NCBI RefSeq assembly: GCF_001618865.1
Contig: NZ_CP015136.1
Span: 2,825,001 to 2,889,000 of the forward strand
Origin: Luteitalea pratensis
GTDB lineage: Bacteria; Acidobacteriota; Vicinamibacteria; Vicinamibacterales; Vicinamibacteraceae
Reading direction: 5' to 3'
DNA: 64,000 nt
Shown here piece by piece: positions 8,809 through 16,259 of the stretch. The first letter of the stretch is position 1, and the number at the start of each line of letters is the position of its first letter. The notes under the pieces were generated by a model. It was not told the DNA's origin and did no database searches. It was given only the letters and a program-made list of their open reading frames with translations. Made by a program: the position numbers and the translations under genes.

Positions 8809-9888
8809 ATGACCTCACGCCGCGAGTTCATCGGGTCGAGTGCCGCGGTGGCCGCGCTCGCGGCCTCCGGCGTGCGCCTGGACGCCGCGCCATCGGGCCG
8901 CCAGCCCGGACAACGCTGGGACGAGGCGTGCCGCTGGATGAAACTGTCGCTGGCGTACTTCCACGCGGGTGGCGTCAAGGGGCGCCCGGAGCGCGTGGCG
9001 ATGGCCCGCCAGATGGGAGTGCTCGGCGGCGTCGGCGGCGGCGGCCGCAACGTCGCTGAGACCAGGCGCGACTACGAGGATGCGGGCCTCGAGTGGACGG
9101 TGCTTGAAGGCGTCAACCTCACGCGCGCACAACTCGGCGTGGACGGCCGCGACGAGGACATCGCGCGCTTCATCGATCTCATTCGCGACTGCGCAGCCGT
9201 CGGCCAGCGCATCATCTGCTACAACTGGATGCCTGCCGTGAACTGGGCACGCAGCGACACCGCCCGCGTCGATCGCGGCGGGTCGCTCGTCACGGCATTC
9301 GACATCGAGAAGGCCAACACGGAGCGCACCGAGTACGGCGACAGGTTCACGCACGACGACTTGTGGAAGAACATGGAGTACTTCCTCCGGGCCGTCGTCC
9401 CGGAGGCGGAAAAGAACGACGTGCACCTGGCGCTGCACCCCGACGACCCGCCTGTGGCGCGACTGCGCGGCATCCCGCGCATAATCACCTCGATCGAGGC
9501 ACTCATACGGGTCACGCAGATCTACCCGAGCAAACACAACGGCTTGACGTTCTGCCAGGGCAGCATCGCCAGCCAGGGACCCGACGTCGACATGCCCGCC
9601 GCCATCCGCTGGTTCGGCGAGCGCGGGCTGATCCACTTCGTCCACTTCAGGGACGTGCGTGGGACACCCACCAATTTCGTCGAGGCATGGCACGACGATG
9701 GGCAGAATGACATGTACTCGGCGATGAAGGCGTATCACGACGTCGGCTATCGCGGCCCGATCCGTCCGGACCACGTGCCCACGGTGGCCGGGCTCGAGGA
9801 GAACACGTTCCCGGGCTACAACAACCTCGGCGCGCTGTTCGCGGTCGGCTACATCAAGGGACTGATGGAAGCAGTGATGAAGGCGTGA
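8809..9888 (+). CDS. uxuA: Mannonate dehydratase (UxuA family), Tat-type leader
   Basis: A 359-residue protein of the mannonate dehydratase family (D-mannonate to 2-keto-3-deoxygluconate, hexuronate catabolism). The metal and substrate site motifs HPDDPP, NGLTFCQGS, HFVHFRDV and RPDHVPT are all present and correctly ordered. Unlike the classical cytoplasmic enzyme, it begins with a twin-arginine signal (MTSRREFIGSSAA), so it may be exported. The start at 8809 is supported by GGAGGG about 6 bases upstream. Exported UxuA-like proteins are common in acidobacteria; whether this one still acts on mannonate is not shown by sequence. Confidence 0.85.
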   Translation: MTSRREFIGSSAAVAALAASGVRLDAAPSGRQPGQRWDEACRWMKLSLAYFHAGGVKGRPERVAMARQMGVLGGVGGGGRNVAETRRDYEDAGLEWTVLEGVNLTRAQLGVDGRDEDIARFIDLIRDCAAVGQRIICYNWMPAVNWARSDTARVDRGGSLVTAFDIEKANTERTEYGDRFTHDDLWKNMEYFLRAVVPEAEKNDVHLALHPDDPPVARLRGIPRIITSIEALIRVTQIYPSKHNGLTFCQGSIASQGPDVDMPAAIRWFGERGLIHFVHFRDVRGTPTNFVEAWHDDGQNDMYSAMKAYHDVGYRGPIRPDHVPTVAGLEENTFPGYNNLGALFAVGYIKGLMEAVMKA

Positions 9889-9939
9889 CATCGTTGGCAG
9901 TGCACTGGATGACAGGCCTGCTGGTGCCGGAGGCGCGAG

Positions 9940-10866
9940 ATGACAGGTAGACGATGGCTCGCGGCCGTGTCGATGCTGGTCGTGTTCGCCGCACCGGCAA
10001 CGGCACGGCAAGGACGATCGGCCGTTGCCAGCGGCGGCCATGGCGGTTTGTCCACCGGGCGGCAGGCGGTGACTCGTGGCGCCGACCGCGGTGGAGCCCG
10101 TGGCGACGATGGCGGGAGAGCCGGTGCGGCCAGTCCGTCCGTCCTGCGTGTGGAGTCACCACGGCCCACGTCGCAGCGGCCCACGCCCGTGCCGCGGCCC
10201 ACGACGTCGTCGACTGCCCCTGCTACGTCGCCTCGCACCGAGCGGTTCTCCTATCCGCCTCCGACGCGGGCGCCGGGCTCCGGGGACGACACTCGACAGC
10301 GCCCTGGCGCCGTGCGTCCGGTGGACGCCACCCGGACCCCGTCACCGCCGTCTGGTAACGTCGCGCCGGCGAGATACGCCGTGCCGCGCGGGTCCACTCC
10401 CCACAACCCGCCGCGCCCCGCCGCGTACGCCCTGCGGTACGTCGCGCCTGGCTGGCGGAGCGGCTCGGGCTCACACATCATCGTCGTGCCGCGATTCGTC
10501 CATCCAGGCGTGCTGGGGACTGTGCCGTACCGGCGCTACTGCTACCGACCGAGTCTCGGCATCGGCGTCATCTACGGTGTCGCTGGCTTTTATCCGTTCG
10601 GCGAGATTGCGCCGGAGTACTACGACCCGCAGCCTGATGCCGTGCTTGGAGGCGTCCGCATCACCGATGCGCCTCGCGATGCGCAGGTTTTCGTCGATGG
10701 CGCATACGTCGGTATCGTCGATGACTTCGACGCCGTGGGAGAGCACCTGAACCTCGAGCCCGGTCGGCACCGCATCGAGATCCACACGCCGGCATCGGGC
10801 GCGACCGCGTTCGACGTGATCGTCCAGCAGGGCCGGACGATCACCTTGCGCGTCGGCGTCTACTGA
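9940..10866 (+). CDS. Secreted proline-rich protein with C-terminal PEGA-like domain
   Basis: A 308-residue exported protein: a signal peptide (residues ~1-22, cleavage near ATARQ), a low-complexity Pro/Arg/Thr/Gly-rich stretch to about residue 170, then a tyrosine-rich segment and a C-terminal PEGA-type beta domain (GGVRITDAPRDAQVFVDGAYVG, residues ~232-253, ending EGR-like with LEPGRHRIEI). PEGA domains are found in surface or wall-associated proteins. The function is otherwise unknown. It starts 51 bp after the mannonate dehydratase on the same strand and may be co-transcribed. Confidence 0.75.
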   Translation: MTGRRWLAAVSMLVVFAAPATARQGRSAVASGGHGGLSTGRQAVTRGADRGGARGDDGGRAGAASPSVLRVESPRPTSQRPTPVPRPTTSSTAPATSPRTERFSYPPPTRAPGSGDDTRQRPGAVRPVDATRTPSPPSGNVAPARYAVPRGSTPHNPPRPAAYALRYVAPGWRSGSGSHIIVVPRFVHPGVLGTVPYRRYCYRPSLGIGVIYGVAGFYPFGEIAPEYYDPQPDAVLGGVRITDAPRDAQVFVDGAYVGIVDDFDAVGEHLNLEPGRHRIEIHTPASGATAFDVIVQQGRTITLRVGVY

Positions 10867-10880
10867 GGCGCCCGACGGCC

Positions 10881-10896
10881 CGGGAAATCGTTCCCG
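10881..10896. terminator. Short hairpin between convergent genes
   Basis: CGGGAA-ATCG-TTCCCG forms a 6-bp perfect stem between the stop of the PEGA protein (plus strand) and the stop of the cupredoxin (minus strand). It has no T-tract and is weak; a bidirectional terminator role is possible. Confidence 0.3.
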
Positions 10897-10900
10897 TCAT

Positions 10901-11326
10901 CTAGTCGCAGTACGTTCCCGTGCACGGCGGAGGCGGCTGCCCTTGCGCCGCCCCAATCGCCCCGATCATGTTCGGATGGATGGAGCAGTGATAGTTCGCG
11001 CCTACGGCAGGGGCCGTGACTGCCCGGCTTGTCGCGCCAGGCGCGATGTCGCCGCTGTCGAACGACCCATCGTTTGCCACGATCCGGTGCGTCGCCCCAT
11101 CGCGGTTCATCCAGGCCACCGTCCCGCTCGTCGCCATCACGGCTGGGTTGGGGTTGAACGACTGCGCCCCGGCTGTGGCCGTGATGTTGACGGTCACCGT
11201 CGCCGCCGCGCCGCCGCCGCCCGAGGGCGTGGGGCTGGTCGGCGTCGAATAGCCGCCACCGCCGCACGCGCCGGTCGCGAGGGCAATGGCCAGGGCCACT
11301 CCGCCGCATGAAGCACTTCTCCGCAT
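10901..11326 (-). CDS. Cupredoxin (plastocyanin-like) lipoprotein
   Basis: A 141-residue protein with a lipobox (ATGAC, Cys21), a Gly/Pro/Ser linker, then a single type-1 copper domain. Copper ligands are visible as His80 (ATHRI), Cys114, His117 and Met120 (YHCSIHPNM), the order of blue copper proteins. It is expected to be membrane-anchored in the periplasm as an electron carrier. It diverges from the M14 peptidase across 211 bp (11327-11537), in which I see no other gene. Confidence 0.85.
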   Translation of the reverse strand: MRRSASCGGVALAIALATGACGGGGYSTPTSPTPSGGGGAAATVTVNITATAGAQSFNPNPAVMATSGTVAWMNRDGATHRIVANDGSFDSGDIAPGATSRAVTAPAVGANYHCSIHPNMIGAIGAAQGQPPPPCTGTYCD

Positions 11327-11537
11327 GATCGGGTCCTCCTTCTATCGAAGGGAGGGGCAAGAACCGAACCAACGCAACCGCGTGCGGATCCCCGGTTACC
11401 CGGCGTCTTTCGCAGTGGAGACCTCGTCCGGACTTACGCGCGCGGTAAGTGCTTTCGTCGAGAGAACGCAGGACTTCAACTGAGCCTGCTAGGATCCGCG
11501 CCTGACGCGCTCGTCCTGTCCTTGTCCGGAGGCCCCG

Positions 11538-14483
11538 ATGACCCCGACCGCCACCCGCCTGCTGGCGGCCACCACAGCGCTGGTGCTGCTGACCTCGCTC
11601 CCGCACGGCACCCTTGCGCAGACCCGCAAGGCGCCGTCGACGCAGAAGATCGACGAGGCCTACACGGCCAAAATCAAGGAGCACCTGCAGGACCCGCGCA
11701 TCACCACGGAGCTGGTGGACCATCTCCCTGCGTCGGCCACCGTCCCGACGCCCCTCGCATTCCACGGCCGCATCGTCGGCACGCCCGGCGAGTTGACGTA
11801 TGCGAAGGACATCCATCGTTACCTCCAGGCGCTCGACAAGGCCTCCGAGCGCGCCACGCTGTGGACCATCGGCAAGACCGAGGAGGGCCGCGACATGGTA
11901 CTGCTGGCCATCGCCGACGAGGCGACGATCGCGCACCTCGGCGCCTATCGCGACAAGCTCGCCCAGCTCACGGACCCGCGCAAGACGACCGAGGCGCAGG
12001 CCCGGGAGTTGCTCGGGACAGCCAAGCCGATCTACTGGCTGACCAGCGGCATGCACTCGCCGGAGAACGGCGGCCCCGAGATGCTGCAGGAGCTCGCCTA
12101 CCGGCTGATCGTGGAGGACTCGCCGTTCGTGAAGCAGATTCGCGAGAACGTCATCACCTTCATCACGCCAGTCATCGAGGTCGACGGGCGCGAGAAGCAG
12201 GTCGACACCTACTACTTCAACAAGAAGCGGGCCGAGAACGACGCGCGCCTGCCGCTGATGTACTGGGGCAAGTACGTCGCGCACGACAACAACCGCGACG
12301 GCATGGGCCAGTTCCTCGCGCTGACACGGCACGTCACGAAGGTGCAGAACGAGTGGAAGCCGACCGTGATGCACGACCTGCACGAGGCGCAGACATACCT
12401 CTACGCCTCGACGGGCACCGGCCCGTACAACGAGGCGCTCGATCCGATCACCGTCGACGAGTGGTGGCTGCTCGCGAAGACCGAGGTCATGGAGATGACC
12501 AAGCGCGGCGTGCCCGGCGTGTGGACCTACGGGTTCTACGACGGCTGGACGCCCAACTACATGTTCTTCATCGCCCACACGCACAATGCCATCGGCCGGT
12601 TCTACGAGGTGCAGAGTTACGGGCCCGACAACTACGAAGCTCGCGCCGGCGCCACGATCACCAGCCGCGAGTGGTTCCGCCCGAACCCGCCCCTGCCGTC
12701 CATCAAGTGGGGGCCGCGCAACAACACCAACATCCAGCAGTCCGCGGCGCTGATCGCCCTCAACCACGTGGCGAAGAACCGTGAACTGTACCTCGAGAAC
12801 TACTGGCTGAAGAACAAGCGCGCCGTCGAGGCAGGCAGGACCGGCAAGGTCAACGCGTGGGTCATCCCCGCGGCCCAGTACCGCAAGGGCGAGGCGGTCG
12901 ACGCGGTCAACGAGCTGCGCCGGCAGGGCCTCGAGGTGCACCGCGCGACCAGCGCTTTCAGGGCCGGCACCGTGGACGTCGCCGCCGGCGACTACGTCAT
13001 CCGCGGCGACCAGCCGTATCGCACGATGGCCGAGATGTACTTCGGCGTCCAGAACTTCGCCCCGGCCAACCCGCGGCCCTACGACGACACCGGCTGGACA
13101 TTCCAGTACATGCGGAACGTATCGTTGAAGGCGGTCTCCGACACGACCGTGTTCGACAAGCCGATGACGCTGCTGACCATCGATGCGGTCGCTCCGGGCG
13201 GCATCGATGGCACCGGCGCCGCTGCCATCGTCGTTGCCCACACGACGGACAATAACCTGATGAAGTTCCGCTTTGCGCATACCGGCGTGAAGATGCGGGC
13301 GGCCGAGGAGGACTTCGAAGCGGCGGGGCAGAAGTTCCGCGCTGGCGCCTTCATCGTCGACGGGGCCGATCGCAAGGCGATCGAGCCGACGCTGGTGTCG
13401 CTGGGCCTGTCGGCATGGGCCGTCGCCAGCGCGCCAACGGTCAAGACGCACGACCTCGACCTGCCACGCATCGGCTACGTCCACGCCTGGCAGCGGACGC
13501 AGGACGAGGGGTGGGTGCGCGCCGCGCTGGACACCTACGGCGTTCCTTACACGTACTTCAGCGACATCGCGTTGCGCGATGGCAATCTCCGCACGAAGTA
13601 CGACGTGATCATCTATCCACACGTCGGCGGCACGGCGCAGGCACAGATCAACGGCATCCCGCGGGTCGGCACCACGCCGTTGCCCTATCGCAGGACCGAC
13701 GGCACGCCGAACCTCGGCGCGCTCGATCAGGCCGACGACATCCGCGGCGGCATGGGCATGGAAGGGCTGATGGAGTTGGTGAAGTTCGTGCGCGCGGGCG
13801 GCACGCTGATCACCGAAGGGTCGACGGCGTCGATTCTCCCGGAGTTCGGGATGACCAACGGGCTCGCGGTCGAGCGGCCGCCCGGCCTGTTCGCGCGCGG
13901 GTCGATCATGAAGAGCGCGTGGCAGGACCGCACGAGCCCGATCGCCTACGGCTTCGAGGACAAGACGCTGCCCGTCTACTTCAATCAGGAACCGGTGTTC
14001 AACGCGAGCGCCAGCACGGGCGCGGCGGGCGGGGGCGGAGGTGGCGCCGCGGTCCCCGGCGTCGGCCAGAACACCACGCCGATGGCGGGATCACCGAACC
14101 GCATCGCGTCGCTCGAGCCCGAGGCAAAGCCCGACGCAAAGGCCGATGCGCGTCCACAGGCCGAGGCCGCCGACGACTTCCGCCAGATGGCCCGGCGGCT
14201 GGGCGTGAACGTCGACGAGTCGCGGCCACGCACCGTGCTCGCCTTCCCGCGCAACCCGGACGACATGCTGTTGTCGGGGGGGCTCGCCGGTGGCCAGGCA
14301 CTCTCGGGCCGTGCCCAGGTCCTCGACGCCACGCTGGGCGACGGCCACGTGGTGATGTTCGCCATCCGGCCGTTCTGGCGCTGGCAGACGCAGGGCACCT
14401 TCTTCCTGGGCTTCAACGCGATCCTCAACTGGAACGACCTCGACGCAGGCAAGCCGCCAACGCGCACCGACACGCAACCGTGA
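11538..14483 (+). CDS. M14-family zinc carboxypeptidase with C-terminal GATase-like domain
   Basis: A 981-residue exported metallopeptidase. A signal peptide (residues 1-28, cleavage near TLAQ) precedes the M14 domain, where the zinc motif HSPE is at residues 173-176 and the third ligand lies in HDLHEAQTYLY. Beyond residue ~440 is a beta-rich spacer, then a class I glutamine-amidotransferase-like alpha/beta domain (YDVIIYPHVGG ... VKFVRAGGTLITEGST). A Gly-rich AAGGGGGGAA insert is near residue 830. It probably trims extracellular peptides. No other gene overlaps it in a believable way; a 920-codon open frame on the other strand is an antisense artefact. Confidence 0.88.
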   Translation: MTPTATRLLAATTALVLLTSLPHGTLAQTRKAPSTQKIDEAYTAKIKEHLQDPRITTELVDHLPASATVPTPLAFHGRIVGTPGELTYAKDIHRYLQALDKASERATLWTIGKTEEGRDMVLLAIADEATIAHLGAYRDKLAQLTDPRKTTEAQARELLGTAKPIYWLTSGMHSPENGGPEMLQELAYRLIVEDSPFVKQIRENVITFITPVIEVDGREKQVDTYYFNKKRAENDARLPLMYWGKYVAHDNNRDGMGQFLALTRHVTKVQNEWKPTVMHDLHEAQTYLYASTGTGPYNEALDPITVDEWWLLAKTEVMEMTKRGVPGVWTYGFYDGWTPNYMFFIAHTHNAIGRFYEVQSYGPDNYEARAGATITSREWFRPNPPLPSIKWGPRNNTNIQQSAALIALNHVAKNRELYLENYWLKNKRAVEAGRTGKVNAWVIPAAQYRKGEAVDAVNELRRQGLEVHRATSAFRAGTVDVAAGDYVIRGDQPYRTMAEMYFGVQNFAPANPRPYDDTGWTFQYMRNVSLKAVSDTTVFDKPMTLLTIDAVAPGGIDGTGAAAIVVAHTTDNNLMKFRFAHTGVKMRAAEEDFEAAGQKFRAGAFIVDGADRKAIEPTLVSLGLSAWAVASAPTVKTHDLDLPRIGYVHAWQRTQDEGWVRAALDTYGVPYTYFSDIALRDGNLRTKYDVIIYPHVGGTAQAQINGIPRVGTTPLPYRRTDGTPNLGALDQADDIRGGMGMEGLMELVKFVRAGGTLITEGSTASILPEFGMTNGLAVERPPGLFARGSIMKSAWQDRTSPIAYGFEDKTLPVYFNQEPVFNASASTGAAGGGGGGAAVPGVGQNTTPMAGSPNRIASLEPEAKPDAKADARPQAEAADDFRQMARRLGVNVDESRPRTVLAFPRNPDDMLLSGGLAGGQALSGRAQVLDATLGDGHVVMFAIRPFWRWQTQGTFFLGFNAILNWNDLDAGKPPTRTDTQP

Positions 14484-14551
14484 CGTAGGCATTCATGGCA
14501 CGATGAGCTCGCCCTGGGCGCTGCCGCGCTCTTGGCCAGACTCAGAGGACC

Positions 14552-15673
14552 ATGAACATGCCGACGACATTCCCTCCCGCTATCGCGCACGGCGCGGATC
14601 GCCGTGCCTTTCTGAAGGGCACCGCCCTGGCTGCAGGGGCGGGCCTGCTGGCCGCGGCTCCAGCTGCTGGCGACACACGTCCACTCGCTGATTCAGAGAA
14701 GCTGACGCGAATCGCGGCCAACACGTATCCGATTCGCCCACTCTTCAAGCGCCGCCCGTCGACGCCGCCGGCGGCGTCAGCCGCAGCCGCGGCCTCGGCT
14801 GACGAGATGAAGAAGAAGTACGGCGAAATCACGTTGCTCGACTTCCCGCAGTTCACCATCGACAGGTTCCCGAGTGTTCGGAAGATGGACCTGTGGTCGT
14901 CCCTGTTCGGTGACGTCACCGACGACAGCATGTTCGTCAAGGTCACGACTACCCGAGACGGACGCACCACCGAGAACTGGGAGTTCGATCCGGCGGCGGC
15001 AGCTTCGAAGAAATGGCTTGGTCAACTCACCGACCGCATGGCTCGGACCGGGGTCAGCTGCCATCACGTCTCGAACAACGCGCCGCGCAACATCTCCGAC
15101 CTCGACGCCAGCCTCCGGCGCGCTGGTATCAGTGTCGCAAAGACCTGGCTCGACGCGTGCGCGACGATTGGCGCCAAGTCCATGCGGGTGAACACCGGTG
15201 GTCCCCGCATCGTCCCGGGCGCCACCGCGACGACCAACTATCCACGCAACGACGAGGTGGTCAAGTACATCCGCAACGCCGTCGAGTCGTTCAGGGAGAT
15301 GGCCGACTACGGCGGCAAACTCGGCGTCAAGGTGACCATCGAGAACCATTGGGGATTGAGCGCCGATCCGATGAACATGCGGATCATCCTCGACGAGGTC
15401 AACCACCCGTACTGCGAAGCCTCACCGGACTTCTGCAACTGGGAGCACGAGTACATGCTCTATCACGGGCTCCAGGCGCTGCTGCCGTACACGCACACGA
15501 CAGTGCACGCCAAGTACTGGAACCGGTGGGAGAACGTGGACCTGCAGCGCTGCGTCCGCCTCATGATCAACGGCGGCTTCAAGGGTGTGTTCGCCCTCGA
15601 GTACGAGGACGGGCCGTGGGACGGCGTCGAGGGCGCGCAGCGGTTGATGAAGGAGGTCCTGGCCGGGCTCTGA
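14552..15673 (+). CDS. Sugar phosphate isomerase/epimerase family protein, Tat-exported
   Basis: A 373-residue TIM-barrel protein of the AP-endonuclease-2/xylose-isomerase-like superfamily. The N-terminus carries a twin-arginine signal (DRRAFLKGTALAAGAGLLAAA). Barrel features include KVTIENHWG (metal Glu with Asn-His), a His in TTVHAKYWNRW, and a C-terminal metal Glu in FALEYED. It lies 68 bp downstream of the M14 gene on the same strand. Exported members of this family are frequent in acidobacteria and planctomycetes next to sugar dehydrogenases; the substrate is unknown. Confidence 0.8.
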   Translation: MNMPTTFPPAIAHGADRRAFLKGTALAAGAGLLAAAPAAGDTRPLADSEKLTRIAANTYPIRPLFKRRPSTPPAASAAAAASADEMKKKYGEITLLDFPQFTIDRFPSVRKMDLWSSLFGDVTDDSMFVKVTTTRDGRTTENWEFDPAAAASKKWLGQLTDRMARTGVSCHHVSNNAPRNISDLDASLRRAGISVAKTWLDACATIGAKSMRVNTGGPRIVPGATATTNYPRNDEVVKYIRNAVESFREMADYGGKLGVKVTIENHWGLSADPMNMRIILDEVNHPYCEASPDFCNWEHEYMLYHGLQALLPYTHTTVHAKYWNRWENVDLQRCVRLMINGGFKGVFALEYEDGPWDGVEGAQRLMKEVLAGL

Positions 15674-15677
15674 GCAG

Positions 15678-15706
15678 GTAGCCTGCAGGCGTAGGCTGCA
15701 GGCTAC
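15678..15706. terminator. Perfect 10-bp hairpin between convergent genes
   Basis: GTAGCCTGCA and TGCAGGCTAC form a perfect stem around a 9-base loop. It begins 5 bases after the isomerase stop and overlaps the deaminase stop codon, so it could terminate both strands. It shares its core with the repeat cluster at 16108-16162. Confidence 0.55.
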
Positions 15707-16104
15707 GTGATCCAGTTGATGACCGGTGGTGGCCCCCACGACGCGACGTCCGTGGTGGTGAGCACCGGCAGGCGCGAGGTGGCCCCGCCGACGTCCGGAA
15801 CGGCGTGACGGATGACGACGCGCGCGATCCGGTGGTGCCGAATCACGTAGCTGCACAGCAGGCAGGGTTCGTGAGTGGTGTACAACGTCGCCGCCGAGAG
15901 ATCGCGGCCGTGCGTCGCGACTGCGGCGCGGATAGCCTCGACCTCGGCGTGGCAGGTGACGTCATGGCGGGCCTTCGCGGCTTCGACACCTTCGCCGATG
16001 ATCGCGTCGCCCAGCACGACGGCTGAGCCGACCGGGGATTCGCCCTGGCTGGCAGCGATCTGCGCGAGCGCGTCGCAGCGGGCAAGGGCGTCGGCATCGG
16101 TCAT
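15703..16104 (-). CDS. Nucleoside/cytidine deaminase family protein
   Basis: A 133-residue zinc-dependent deaminase. The catalytic HAE motif is at residues 52-54 and the zinc cysteines in PCLLC at 81 and 84, the arrangement of tRNA adenosine/guanine/cytosine deaminases (CDA superfamily). Short length and the THEPCLLCSYVIRH context suggest a free nucleobase or nucleoside deaminase rather than TadA, but this is inference. The gene is bracketed on both sides by copies of a palindromic TGCAGGCT-type repeat. Confidence 0.85.
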   Translation of the reverse strand: MTDADALARCDALAQIAASQGESPVGSAVVLGDAIIGEGVEAAKARHDVTCHAEVEAIRAAVATHGRDLSAATLYTTHEPCLLCSYVIRHHRIARVVIRHAVPDVGGATSRLPVLTTTDVASWGPPPVINWIT

Positions 16105-16107
16105 GCG

Positions 16108-16162
16108 GCCTGCAGCCTACAGCCTACAGGCTGCAGCCGGCCTACAGGCTGCAAGCTACAGG
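16108..16162. repeat. Cluster of palindromic GCCTACAGGCTGCA repeats
   Basis: The 14-base unit GCCTACAGGCTGCA occurs at 16122-16135 and again at 16140-16153, an 18-base spacing, preceded by the related GCCTGCAGCCTACA at 16108-16121 and followed by a degenerate AGCTACAGG. The units are inverted versions of each other and can pair; a related hairpin lies on the other side of the deaminase at 15678-15706. This resembles an intergenic REP-like element. Confidence 0.65.
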
Positions 16163-16259
16163 TACAAACCACAGTGGCCGCCATCGCACCCTGCCGTGGC
16201 TGTACGGAACGACGTGGCCCCCACGTTCTATCCCTCACGCCAGAGGCTGGGCACGGCGA

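Noticed and set aside
10860-13622. A 920-codon open frame on the minus strand opposite the M14 peptidase
   Set aside because: Arg/Val/Gly-rich, no family motifs, and it spans a well supported gene and a cupredoxin gene in another frame; typical antisense openness in high-GC DNA.
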